The notes under the pieces: model-generated
What the model saw: only the letters and a program-made list of their open reading frames with translations
Database searches by the model: none
Told to the model about the DNA's origin: nothing
Program-made: the position numbers and the translations under genes
Shown: positions 41,088 through 49,543 of the stretch, piece by piece
Position numbering within the stretch: position 1 is the stretch's first letter
Layout of the letters: the number at the start of each line of letters is the position of its first letter
Origin: a virus
Length of the DNA: 64,000 nucleotides
Direction: 5' to 3' (one strand)
Virus record (IMG/VR): IMGVR_UViG_3300049855_000474
Coordinates: 1 to 64,000 of that record

Positions 41088-42050
41088 ATGGCTCAAAACA
41101 AAAATATGGAACTTATCGTAGCCGAGCTGGATCTTATGGCTCAGGAGCTAGAGACCAAGGGCAGTGTCGAGCTTGCTAGTCTCGTGGACGAAGTGGCAGC
41201 AGATCTTGTTAAGGAAGCTGCGGCGAAGTCGCCAAAGGCACCAAAGAATGAAAAGGCTCCTAAGGCTGGTAAGGGAAACGGTAAGCGTAAGAAGATCCAG
41301 AAGAAGAAAACAGCTAAGGCTACTACGGCTGTTAGCCGATCGGAAGCTAAGAAAATCCTCAAGGCTGCGCATGCGGAGCTTTTGGATATCGCTGGAGAGC
41401 TTCTAAAGGACAAGGACACCAAGAGTGCTTCGGCTATCCTCCGTTATGCGGAAGAAGTGGACGAGGAAGAGAAGGGCATTGAGGACGGTGATTCTCCCCT
41501 TATTAATGATGGTGAAGAGCCCAATGCGGGTGGTGACCTTTTCCCAGCCAAGGATGAAGATGAGCTAGATAGCGACCCTGCGGAGGGTGACGATCTTGAC
41601 GAGCCTGAGAAAGGCGATGATGACCTTGATCCAGACGCGGATGGCGATGTGGATGTCGATACAGATGACGACGATGACCTGGAGAAGGAAGTCGAAGCCA
41701 TGATGCGTAAGTACGATCTTGATAAGCCCAAGACTCCTGAAGCACCTAAGACGCCCGAGGCACCTAAGATGCCTGAAGCGCCTAAGTCCCCCAAAGCCCC
41801 TGAACCTCCCAAGGCTCCTGGCGCTCCTTCGGACGAAGACGACAAGGACGATGATGAGGAGGAGGAAGAGGACGACGACAAAGATGAGGCTGACAAGGAC
41901 GACGACAAGGACGACGACAAGGACGATGAAGAGAAGAAAGTCGCGGGAACGTTGTTTGAGCTAGCCAAGAAGCTAGGTTCAGCGGGCGAGAAGGACCTTG
42001 CCTACAGTATTGCCGAAATGCTTGATCGTCACAGCATTAAATCCAAGTAA
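41088..42050 (+). CDS. Highly charged low-complexity protein with helical hairpins
   Basis: 320 residues from ATG 41088 (an upstream TTG at 41049 is less likely). Helical hairpins of the LxxhAxxLxxxGxxxxA type lie at the N-terminus (8-36), near 100-126 and at the C-terminus (about 290-316). Between them are a Lys/Pro basic segment (50-85), a long Asp/Glu-rich segment, a repeated T-P-E-A-P-K unit, and another Asp/Lys run. Largely disordered. Charged disordered proteins of this kind occur as scaffolds, internal proteins or DNA-mimicking proteins; which applies here is unknown. A terminator follows. Confidence 0.62.
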   Translation: MAQNKNMELIVAELDLMAQELETKGSVELASLVDEVAADLVKEAAAKSPKAPKNEKAPKAGKGNGKRKKIQKKKTAKATTAVSRSEAKKILKAAHAELLDIAGELLKDKDTKSASAILRYAEEVDEEEKGIEDGDSPLINDGEEPNAGGDLFPAKDEDELDSDPAEGDDLDEPEKGDDDLDPDADGDVDVDTDDDDDLEKEVEAMMRKYDLDKPKTPEAPKTPEAPKMPEAPKSPKAPEPPKAPGAPSDEDDKDDDEEEEEDDDKDEADKDDDKDDDKDDEEKKVAGTLFELAKKLGSAGEKDLAYSIAEMLDRHSIKSK

Positions 42051-42079
42051 TAGTATAAACATTACTACGTGAAGTAAGA

Positions 42080-42107
42080 AGTCCGAGCTTAACCGCTCGG
42101 ACTTTTT
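42080..42107 (+). terminator. Rho-independent terminator
   Basis: AGTCCGAGC pairs with GCTCGGACT around TTAACC and is followed by TTTT. It separates the 41088 gene from the chaperone and tape-measure genes. Confidence 0.92.
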
Positions 42108-42144
42108 CGTTTGGATCTGGTAAATGAATCCAGCAGACAGCAGA

Positions 42145-42160
42145 TTATTTGATAGGGTGG
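42145..42160 (+). repeat. 16-base repeat, copy 2
   Basis: TTATTTGATAGGGTGG, identical to 32775-32790, lies between a terminator and the start of the tail chaperone gene, where a promoter would be expected. Confidence 0.6.
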
Positions 42161-42198
42161 ATAACACAATTTCCACTGTATTTATTTGAGGTTTAGTA

Positions 42199-42984
42199 AT
42201 GACTGATAATCGTCTTGGTGATCGTGTTGATATTGATCAGATCTTGGAGGGTGATTTACCCTACCCAGGGCAACAACAAGCCCCCTCAGCCTTTTCAGGA
42301 GCTGAGGGGATGGATGCTCCCTTCAAGGTGAGCACGGGACAATCCAGCTCCACCAATAAAGCGGGTTTAGATGTAGGTAACTATGATCCTAAGTCTACAG
42401 CAGCCCAACAGACAACAAAAGCGGCAGAGAAGCCTATAGATAAAGAGCCCCCAGTAGCTTCAAAACCCACAACAGCGAATGTGTCAATGCAGCTACGAAA
42501 GTTCCGTGAAGCTTTCGGTGTGAAGCGCATTAGTACAAAAACCTATGTAGTTAAGCGTCAGAGTGAGGAAGGTGAGGTCAACTTCTCTTTCCAGCTTCGT
42601 CAATTGAACTATGAAGATTATCAGTGGGCTGTAATGAAGGCAACAGAGCATTCCATAGAGAATGATGTGCCTCTGATGTTCGCTTTCCACTTTGCGACAG
42701 TCGCAATCGCAATCTCTGCTATGGATGTAGACTTAGCAGAGGGTACTAAACCAACCCCAATCTACGAAGTATTCAATATTCCTGTAGAGAATACCGCACA
42801 TATTCGAGATCCTTTCTACCCAGCAACTCCAATTCGTACAGCGGCTGCTGCTCTCCTGTTCACGGAGCTGCATGACTCTCTTTTTGATATTGTTCAAGAA
42901 CTGCATGATGCTGTAGACGAGTACGTGACCAACAGGTCACAAGCGGTCCAGAAGGAGAAAGAAGAGGTTGGCCCTTTAGCATAG
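42199..42984 (+). CDS. Tail assembly chaperone, upstream frame
   Basis: 261 residues. Low-complexity N-terminal 90 residues (Pro, Ala, Lys, Thr), then a helical domain. Position directly before the tape measure and the overlapping -1 frame downstream match lambda G/GT-type tail assembly chaperones. A slippery CCCTTTA at 42972-42978 lies just before the stop, so a fraction of ribosomes should continue in the -1 frame to 43532, giving a 444-residue fusion. The shorter form and fusion would coat or deliver the tape measure during tube assembly. Confidence 0.72.
   Translation: MTDNRLGDRVDIDQILEGDLPYPGQQQAPSAFSGAEGMDAPFKVSTGQSSSTNKAGLDVGNYDPKSTAAQQTTKAAEKPIDKEPPVASKPTTANVSMQLRKFREAFGVKRISTKTYVVKRQSEEGEVNFSFQLRQLNYEDYQWAVMKATEHSIENDVPLMFAFHFATVAIAISAMDVDLAEGTKPTPIYEVFNIPVENTAHIRDPFYPATPIRTAAAALLFTELHDSLFDIVQELHDAVDEYVTNRSQAVQKEKEEVGPLA
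42972..42978 (+). other. -1 ribosomal frameshift site CCCTTTA
   Basis: The zero-frame codons are GGC CCT TTA; slipping back one base re-pairs CCC and TTT perfectly (X XXY YYZ). The -1 frame then reads 'SIEQLKEVDYDLWLRGK' into the next ORF without a stop. A GGAGGT/ACCTCT hairpin starts 16 bases downstream and could stimulate the shift, although the spacing is longer than usual. Confidence 0.75.
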
Positions 42985-43040
42985 AGCAGCTCAAGGAGGT
43001 TGATTACGACCTCTGGCTACGAGGTAAGCTTGCTGCAAAA

Positions 43041-43532
43041 ATGCGAACTACCGTTAATGATCCACGGCTGCTGGACCTCACGCATACACAGGCAGAGTTG
43101 TCATTACTATTCATTCATGATGATGAAAATGAATATTTCGATAGAGTCGAAGCTATGCTCGGTATTCTATGGACACGGGAGGAAGTGGCTGGAATGCTTG
43201 GTGGCGAGGTAGGGGATCAACAATTACAGCAAATAGAGAAGTTTGATATAAAAAGAGCTCGATACCCCTTAGCGCTGATACTACGACCCGATCTATTTAC
43301 CGAGTTGAAAGAACGTTTTGGTTTGGGTACAAGAGAAAAGAACGATAAGGGTATGCCAGGAATGCCACATGTCCCAAGTGATGCTCAGTCTCTTGGTATG
43401 CTTGATAAAGACTCGTTCTTGAACAAACTAGGATTCAAGAGTTATAAGGATGATGCAGTAGGCTCACCCAATCAAAGAGATGTTCAAACAGGATTTATTC
43501 CGACAACACCACGTCGTCTAGGCGGAAGATAA
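43041..43532 (+). CDS. Tail assembly chaperone, downstream (-1 frame) part
   Basis: 163 residues from the first ATG, but coding sequence is evident further upstream in the same frame ('EQLKEVDYDLWLRGKLAAKM') with no start codon placed for the AAGGAGG at 42993. This part is therefore probably made as the C-terminal half of a frameshift fusion with the 42199 gene. Helical, with a 'HTQAELSLLFIHDDENEYF' region and a Gly/Pro/Arg tail. It abuts the tape-measure gene exactly. Confidence 0.7.
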   Translation: MRTTVNDPRLLDLTHTQAELSLLFIHDDENEYFDRVEAMLGILWTREEVAGMLGGEVGDQQLQQIEKFDIKRARYPLALILRPDLFTELKERFGLGTREKNDKGMPGMPHVPSDAQSLGMLDKDSFLNKLGFKSYKDDAVGSPNQRDVQTGFIPTTPRRLGGR

Positions 43533-46514
43533 ATGGCTGATAAGAAAGAAAAGGTCCTGTCAAAGCAGGATGTTGATATAATCAAAAAGCGCACTAAGCT
43601 GCTAGCAACAGAGCAGCGTTTATCTAAACTAGACAAAGAACTCAGGCAATCACGTGTAAAACTAGGGCGTATTGACAATGAGCAGTCCGAAGAAGCTATA
43701 AAGCTTAGAGAAAAGATAGCCCAGCTAGATCACGAAGCGGTTGGAATAACTAGAGAGCACGATAAACTCCACAAGAGCATTACAAGTTCTTATGCTGATG
43801 AATCCAAGCATATAGCTAATATACTCAAAAATCGTCTAGGACTCAACTCATTACAAGAACAAGTTAATAGAAAAGCAGGTAAGCAACTAGATTACGCTAG
43901 TGATATTACTAAAGAGATCTCTGGCTGGATCGGTTACCTTCAAAAAGCCAAAGGGTTGCTGGCTGATATCTCGAATCCGGATAGTAAGCCGGATACGATG
44001 TTTGGTAGGGCTGGAAAACTAGCCTATGAAGATGTTCAGTACGCAGCTAAGAACTATCTGGCTCTACAAGGCGAAGTACAACAGGCTAACGAAACTACCG
44101 CATCAAAAGCTACAGCTGCTGCTATGAGCACAGCCAAAGCTATCGGTAACATGTCCTCCTCTGGGTTTGATGAGAAGACAAGGAAAAACGTCTCAGGCTC
44201 GGTAGCTGTTATTTACGAGTTTCGCCAAGCTTACGAAGAGTTAGGCAAAGAAGCCAAGAAAACCAGCCAAGAACTTGGTGCCGATCTGTCGGAAGTGAAG
44301 AAGCTTCAGGCAGAGTTAGCTACAAAAATGACCCTGGACGTTCGTGACGAGAACGCCAGAAAAGCTGTAGCCTCTATGACTAAAGAGTTCATCTACATGC
44401 GAGAGCGGGGTATTTTACCTGCTGACGTTGGTATTGATGAGGTTATTAAAAGAGCCCAACAGTTCGGAACAGCTAGCCCCAGAAATATAGCTAAAGTAGC
44501 TAAAGAATTTGCTTACCTCTCTGCTCTGCCTGACGTAATGGCAAAGCGACTCAAGAAGCTCAATCCAGAGCTAGGACGATTCGTTGCTGCAAACAGGGAA
44601 GAACTAGCAAAATCTGTACGAGAGCTAAACGCAGAACTCGGGGACCAAAATACAGTCCTGGAGAATCTAGCTACCAACTACGCGGTGCTTACAGCTAAAG
44701 CTCATGCTTATGGTGCTTCGGCGGAAACAGCAGCCAAGGTAGGAAATGCTTTAGCTAAGGGACTATTCAAGACAGATACTTCAATCGATGCTATTTCTAT
44801 GGGGGCAGGCGAGAATCTTGCTAACCAAATCCGTAAGAATAAGCAAGTAGCTTACGATCTCGCCAGGCAACAAAAAGGTGATGACGGTAAAGAACGCACC
44901 AAGGAAGAAATTGAGCAAACTGCCCAAATTTACATCCGAAAAGCGAATGAGGGCGGTACATCCAATTCTACACTAGCGCGGATGACCTCTACTACTACCC
45001 AAGGCATGGAGGCTCTACTGGGTAGAATGCGGGAACTTATACCACAAGGAACAACAACAGAAAATGCTTCTCGAATCATGGCGTCCCAAGGCTTCACAAC
45101 TGGAAGCGCGATGGGCGATGAAATTATGGCACAGCTTGCTCTAGAAAAGCCTGACGCTAAAGCTACAGAAAAAGCATTAGGGGATATCAAAAAGTTCCAA
45201 GAGGAAGCAGCTAAAGAAGCTAAGGCTCTATTAGACAAAGAAAACGAGTATAAAGCAAAGCAAGAAGCCGCAACACTCGCGGTAACTCAGATGGTTGAAC
45301 CTGTCAAACTTCTCGAGAATATCGAGAAATGGACACTGGCTACATCTAACAACACTTTTGGTATAGCTGCAACACTCGCGGTACTTGGAGGTGGTAACCT
45401 ACTACTTAAAGCCCTACAAAGTCGTGGCGGACCAGGCGGCACCAACCCATTCCCTAATCTAGGGAAACCTAGAAGTGGTAGTGGAGGAACAGGGGGTTCA
45501 GGAGGAACAGGTGGTAGTGGTGGTAGCAGAGGAATACCGGGGGATATCGAAGCTCCCAAGACACACACATATAGCGCCACTACAGGCGAAGCAGTAAACC
45601 CTACTACAGGTAAGGCAATAGATGCGGTCTCTGATGCTGCAGATGACTTGGCAGAAGTAACTAAGAAGCAAACTCTTACCCAGAAGCTAATGACACTGGG
45701 TAAGAAGGATATAGGTAAAGCCCTAGCTGATACTACAAAAGGCATCACAAAAAATGGCGGAAAAAAAGTAGTAGAGGCAACTAAGAATTTGTGGGAGGGG
45801 ATTGGGAAGACAGCAGGCAGCGCCAAAGGCTCATTAGCTTCTGGTTGGCGTGGTATGACAGCTACATCCACCGAAATAAGTAAAAATACCGGCAAGGTGG
45901 GCAAAGCTCTAGGAGCTGTAGGTCTTGGATTAAGTGCCTATACGATATTGTCTGATGATAAAACTAACGCCTCCGAAAAGACCGCAAAAGTAGGCGAGGC
46001 GGTTGGAGAAGTAGGACTTGCCGCTATAAATCCGATAGCAGCAGCAGCCTTAGCAGCCAGAACTGTAGCTTCATTAGGAGCACGCTATGTGGCAGGTAAC
46101 GAAGGAGCTGCGGATTGGATTGATGACAATGTCAAACTCTCCAAAGTAGGAGAACTATTAGGTGAAGGGTTGTTTAAACTCTTCGGTGACGAAAATACAA
46201 ATACCCTAGTAAAAAGCACACAAAACGTTGCTCCTGCTCAGACCGGTCCAAACATAAGTAAGAACACAGGCAGTCCTGTAAAGACAGCAAACGTAGCACC
46301 TTCTCAGCGCACACCCGTTGGAGCACCAGGAGCTTCAGCATCAGGAGCCGTACCACCAGGTTCAATTACCGCCCTAGCTGCTACAGGTTCGGCTATTTCG
46401 AATCCAGATGGGAGTATTCGAGTCCCCTGTGAGTTTACTATCGCAGGATTTCAAGATGCGGTATTCGCCAATATTCGCCAATTTGATAGCAAAAAAGCCA
46501 CAGGTCTAACGTAA
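43533..46514 (+). CDS. Tape measure protein
   Basis: 993 residues, starting directly after the chaperone stop. The N-terminal 600 residues are almost wholly helical with coiled coils (Lys/Glu/Ala/Leu), followed by a hydrophobic segment around 612-630, a Gly-rich linker, further Ala-rich hydrophobic helices (about 800-870) and a Pro/Ala/Thr C-terminus. This layout and the position after a frameshifted chaperone pair define a tape measure. It sets tail length and is thought to be ejected into the host membrane. No lysozyme or peptidase domain is visible in it. Confidence 0.82.
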   Translation: MADKKEKVLSKQDVDIIKKRTKLLATEQRLSKLDKELRQSRVKLGRIDNEQSEEAIKLREKIAQLDHEAVGITREHDKLHKSITSSYADESKHIANILKNRLGLNSLQEQVNRKAGKQLDYASDITKEISGWIGYLQKAKGLLADISNPDSKPDTMFGRAGKLAYEDVQYAAKNYLALQGEVQQANETTASKATAAAMSTAKAIGNMSSSGFDEKTRKNVSGSVAVIYEFRQAYEELGKEAKKTSQELGADLSEVKKLQAELATKMTLDVRDENARKAVASMTKEFIYMRERGILPADVGIDEVIKRAQQFGTASPRNIAKVAKEFAYLSALPDVMAKRLKKLNPELGRFVAANREELAKSVRELNAELGDQNTVLENLATNYAVLTAKAHAYGASAETAAKVGNALAKGLFKTDTSIDAISMGAGENLANQIRKNKQVAYDLARQQKGDDGKERTKEEIEQTAQIYIRKANEGGTSNSTLARMTSTTTQGMEALLGRMRELIPQGTTTENASRIMASQGFTTGSAMGDEIMAQLALEKPDAKATEKALGDIKKFQEEAAKEAKALLDKENEYKAKQEAATLAVTQMVEPVKLLENIEKWTLATSNNTFGIAATLAVLGGGNLLLKALQSRGGPGGTNPFPNLGKPRSGSGGTGGSGGTGGSGGSRGIPGDIEAPKTHTYSATTGEAVNPTTGKAIDAVSDAADDLAEVTKKQTLTQKLMTLGKKDIGKALADTTKGITKNGGKKVVEATKNLWEGIGKTAGSAKGSLASGWRGMTATSTEISKNTGKVGKALGAVGLGLSAYTILSDDKTNASEKTAKVGEAVGEVGLAAINPIAAAALAARTVASLGARYVAGNEGAADWIDDNVKLSKVGELLGEGLFKLFGDENTNTLVKSTQNVAPAQTGPNISKNTGSPVKTANVAPSQRTPVGAPGASASGAVPPGSITALAATGSAISNPDGSIRVPCEFTIAGFQDAVFANIRQFDSKKATGLT

Positions 46515-46527
46515 ACCAAGAGGAAAA

Positions 46528-46767
46528 ATGTCTGCAAAATTACTAAAGTCACTAGCAAATGGAAAATGTACGGTCAAAAACACCATATCTGGTGATGTGG
46601 TTGTATATTACCCAAAAGAAGACACTAACGAGCTGGATCATATTATCATCCGAGCTAGTGGTACAGAAGTGAACTTGGTCAAGTTCGCTTCTATCAAGCA
46701 GCTGAGGAAATCCCCTAACCTCAAGAGACTTGTAAACGATGGTAGTCTCTCAGTCGTCACCAATTAG
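46528..46767 (+). CDS. Hypothetical protein, 79 aa
   Basis: ATG with AGAGG upstream, 13 bases after the tape measure. Basic, beta-type ('GKCTVKNTISGDVVVYYPKE'). Resembles small head-tail or baseplate proteins only by position. Its end is near the start of the next gene. Confidence 0.55.
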   Translation: MSAKLLKSLANGKCTVKNTISGDVVVYYPKEDTNELDHIIIRASGTEVNLVKFASIKQLRKSPNLKRLVNDGSLSVVTN

Positions 46768-46777
46768 GGATAAGCCG

Positions 46778-47044
46778 ATGACATCAAAAAGCCTCAAAAA
46801 GCAACCAGGAGCTGCTTACCTAATCCCTATAGAAGCTACAATAGAGCTTCGAAAGATCATACAGTATAACGACTCCTGCGCTTTCCCATACAAGCGAGTT
46901 CAGCGATCCGATGTGATCAAGTTACTCAAGCAGTACGGATGGGAGGGATCGGTACATAGCCTCAACAGGCTGATCCATGCCCACTTTGGACGTTCTTTCA
47001 CTAAAGCCTCAAATCAAAATACCGGAGCCTCTAAGAATGCCTGA
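46778..47044 (+). CDS. Hypothetical basic protein, 88 aa
   Basis: ATG 46778 is preferred over an upstream start inside the previous gene. Contains 'RVQRSDVIKLLKQYGWEGSVHSLNRLIHAHFGRSF', which looks like a winged-helix or HTH segment. DNA binding is possible. Its stop overlaps the next gene by eight bases. Confidence 0.55.
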   Translation: MTSKSLKKQPGAAYLIPIEATIELRKIIQYNDSCAFPYKRVQRSDVIKLLKQYGWEGSVHSLNRLIHAHFGRSFTKASNQNTGASKNA

Positions 47045-48170
47045 AAACAAGTCGCGATGGTCTAAAACCGTAAATAAAGCTAAAAACCATCCAGCGGCAA
47101 AAGCGGCTGCCCTCCCAGAAGAACCTCGAAAAAAGATTACAGCAGAGGACCTTATAGCTCAAGCGGAAAGCCGAGATAAGGCAAAAGTCTACCCCTCGCT
47201 ACATAACCATAAAGCACCCCCAGGATACCACCTTCGAGGAGTGTCTACCCTACTAGATGCCGAAGGCACACCAGTGCAGACTTGGGTCAAGACCGTCAAG
47301 AGTCAAGATGATCCAATGGCAATATTAGATCAATTCCAAATTGCTGTAGCTAATAGGGACATCAAACAAGCAAAACCAGTAAAAGCACCCACAATTGCTG
47401 ATAAGGATTTGCTAACAGTGTTTCCGATAGGTGACCAACACGTTGGGCTTCTATCTTGGGGAGAAGAAACCGGTGAGGATTTCGATATTAATATCGTAGA
47501 AAAAGTACTATATGCGGCAGTAAATAGATTGGTAGAGTTAGCACCATCCAGCGAACAAGCTCTAATTATCAATCTAGGGGACTTCTATCATGCAGATAAT
47601 CCTGACTCGCGTACACGCAGCGGGCACGTTCTGGATGTAGACTCTAGGTGGGCTAAAGTATTCCGAATAGGCGTTATGATCATGACAAAGTGCATCGATC
47701 GTGCGCTAGAGAAACACAAAAAAGTCAGTGTTATCAACGCTTTAGGTAACCACGACTACTGTAGTGCTCTAATGCTAACCACCTGTCTAGCTCATCATTA
47801 CAGGAATGACCCTCGTGTGTATATCGATACATCACCAGCAATGTTTCACTGGTTTGAATTTGGAGAATGCTTGCTCGGTGTCCATCACGGACATACAGCA
47901 AAAGCAGCAGATCTACCAGCAATCATGGCTTTCGATAAAAAAGAAGCCTGGGCTAGGACATCTTTCAGGCAATTCTATTGCGGACATATTCATCACCAGA
48001 AAGTTCAAGAGTTCCGAGGCGTTACAGTAGAATACTTCCGGACATTAGCAGCTCGCGACGCCTGGCACGCAGGGCAAGGTTATAGGTCGGGACGTTCTAT
48101 GGTTTGCGATGTTTGGCATAAAAATCGTGGCAGGATCATGCGCCACGAAGTTGGAATTGAGTCTCTGTGA
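47037..48170 (+). CDS. Metallophosphoesterase, SbcD/Mre11-like fold
   Basis: 377 residues from ATG 47037 (GGAG upstream). After a basic N-terminal extension of about 130 residues come 'IGDQHVG', 'NLGDFYHAD', 'ALGNHDY', 'HHGHT' and 'CGHIHH', the five phosphoesterase motifs in order. The aromatic-rich C-terminus ('VEYFRTLAARDAWHAG') is typical of phage members in tail modules or near replication genes. It could act on DNA ends or nucleotides. It is the last gene of the tail module, followed by a hairpin with a weak T run. Confidence 0.88.
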   Translation: MPENKSRWSKTVNKAKNHPAAKAAALPEEPRKKITAEDLIAQAESRDKAKVYPSLHNHKAPPGYHLRGVSTLLDAEGTPVQTWVKTVKSQDDPMAILDQFQIAVANRDIKQAKPVKAPTIADKDLLTVFPIGDQHVGLLSWGEETGEDFDINIVEKVLYAAVNRLVELAPSSEQALIINLGDFYHADNPDSRTRSGHVLDVDSRWAKVFRIGVMIMTKCIDRALEKHKKVSVINALGNHDYCSALMLTTCLAHHYRNDPRVYIDTSPAMFHWFEFGECLLGVHHGHTAKAADLPAIMAFDKKEAWARTSFRQFYCGHIHHQKVQEFRGVTVEYFRTLAARDAWHAGQGYRSGRSMVCDVWHKNRGRIMRHEVGIESL

Positions 48171-48191
48171 GACGCGCGTACTGTGTATATA

Positions 48192-48236
48192 AAAGCCAAA
48201 GCCAAACCGGCTTAGTTGGCTTTAATGCCTTTTAAT
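48192..48236 (+). terminator. Possible terminator
   Basis: AAAGCCAA pairs with TTGGCTTT, with inner GCC/GGC pairing, followed by AATGCCTTTTAAT. The T run is interrupted, so strength is uncertain. Confidence 0.5.
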
Positions 48237-48291
48237 AGTTAAATCTTTATACGGTCTTACTACCCTCACCGAAAGGATACGACCACCAACG

Positions 48292-49308
48292 ATGACCACC
48301 CGGAAAAGCGCGGAACCCACTGTTTCTAGAGACATTGAAATAAACGATACGGGAGTGTTGCTTCAAGTTCTAGGTCCTAATGACGCTTACGTGAAGCTAA
48401 TCAAGAAGTCTTTCAGAATCAAAATCTGGTTGAGAGGAAACTTGGTTAAATTGGCTGGTGGCGAAAGCGGGGTTAGGTTAGCAGAAAAGGTGCTTGGTGA
48501 GTTAGAGGCTCTAGCCCGTAAGGGCAAAGAAGTTGGTCAATTGGAAGTTACTCAGTGCATCAATATGGTAGGCAACCAACCTAATATTGATCACAAAGCG
48601 TTACGCAAGAGTGCTGTTAGAACCGGTGTCAATAGAAAGACAGTAACCCCAAAGGGGGCGGCTCAGCAAGCGTATATGCAAGCTATCGAAGAGAACGATG
48701 TGACGTTCGGGATAGGTTCCGCAGGATCCGGGAAAAGTTTCGTTGCGATGGCAATGGCTATTTCTGCAGTACTAGACAATAAATACAAGAAAATCATCCT
48801 TACACGTCCTACCGTCGAGGCTGGAGAGAAGTTAGGATTCCTGCCTGGTGGTCTAGAAGACAAGATCAACCCATACCTGCGTCCTTTATTCGATGCCATG
48901 GAAGACCTTTTGGATAGAGAGAAGGCTACCGAATGGATGCAGAAGGGCATTGTAGAAGTAGCCCCACTAGCCTTCATGAGGGGTCGCACGCTCTCGAATG
49001 CCTTCATTATTCTAGATGAAGCTCAGAATACTACATGCGAGCAAATGAAGATGTTTCTAACTCGTATTGGGTTTGGGTCCAAAGCAGTTATTACTGGTGA
49101 TATGACACAGTCTGACATAGAAGGCAGACGCAATGGTTTGATGGATGCAGTTCAGCTACTGCACAACACAGAAAGTGTTTACATTAACCGGTTCACGGAT
49201 ATTGACGTGGTGAGGCATCCTCTGGTACAAAGGATAGTACGCGTATATGACGCTCGAGATGAGCGCCGCCAGAAAGAAAGAGAAGCTGAAAATGGACCAA
49301 AAGGGTGA
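48292..49308 (+). CDS. phoH: PhoH-like ATPase
   Basis: 338 residues. Walker A GSAGSGKS at 142-149, 'TRPTVEAGEKLGFLPG', Walker B 'IILDEAQN' with DEAQ at 242-245, and 'ITGDMTQSD' are diagnostic of PhoH. The N-terminal 100 residues contain the usual beta/KH-like region. PhoH proteins are common in large phages; an RNA helicase-like or RNA-processing role is suspected. The ribosome site is unclear (AAAGGA is 14 bases from the ATG). Confidence 0.95.
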   Translation: MTTRKSAEPTVSRDIEINDTGVLLQVLGPNDAYVKLIKKSFRIKIWLRGNLVKLAGGESGVRLAEKVLGELEALARKGKEVGQLEVTQCINMVGNQPNIDHKALRKSAVRTGVNRKTVTPKGAAQQAYMQAIEENDVTFGIGSAGSGKSFVAMAMAISAVLDNKYKKIILTRPTVEAGEKLGFLPGGLEDKINPYLRPLFDAMEDLLDREKATEWMQKGIVEVAPLAFMRGRTLSNAFIILDEAQNTTCEQMKMFLTRIGFGSKAVITGDMTQSDIEGRRNGLMDAVQLLHNTESVYINRFTDIDVVRHPLVQRIVRVYDARDERRQKEREAENGPKG

Positions 49309-49543
49309 TTGGTTTTCTAAGCCAGGTGATACAATTGTAGATCTCCTCAATGAGAGGTGCATGCCTATCTGGGAATTTGCTAAAAAATCAGGTCTATCTT
49401 TTAGTGAAGCTGTTGACTTGATTGATGGTAAAATTGCTATCACTACCGAAGTAGCTCGGGGACTAGAAGCTGCTTTTGGTGCTCCAGCGTCTTTTTGGCT
49501 CCAACGTGATAGTAATTATAGGAAGAAGATCTCTTGTTCGTAA
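49292..49543 (+). CDS. HigA-like antitoxin / XRE-family regulator
   Basis: 83 residues from ATG 49292, overlapping the phoH end; an ATG at 49259 is an alternative. 'GDTIVDLLNERCMPIWEFA' through 'EVARGLEAAFGAPASFWLQRD' is the HigA/VapI HTH pattern. HigA proteins normally neutralise HigB and repress their operon, but no HigB toxin gene is beside it. It could protect against a host toxin or act as a phage repressor. Confidence 0.82.
   Translation: MDQKGDWFSKPGDTIVDLLNERCMPIWEFAKKSGLSFSEAVDLIDGKIAITTEVARGLEAAFGAPASFWLQRDSNYRKKISCS

Noticed and set aside
41444-41968. Long Ser-rich ORF on the minus strand
   Set aside because: It is the complement of the Asp/Glu-rich low-complexity region of the 41088 gene and has no ribosome site.
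45287-45904. 205-residue minus-strand ORF
   Set aside because: Shadow of the tape measure gene; Pro-rich composition results from the Gly-rich sense strand.
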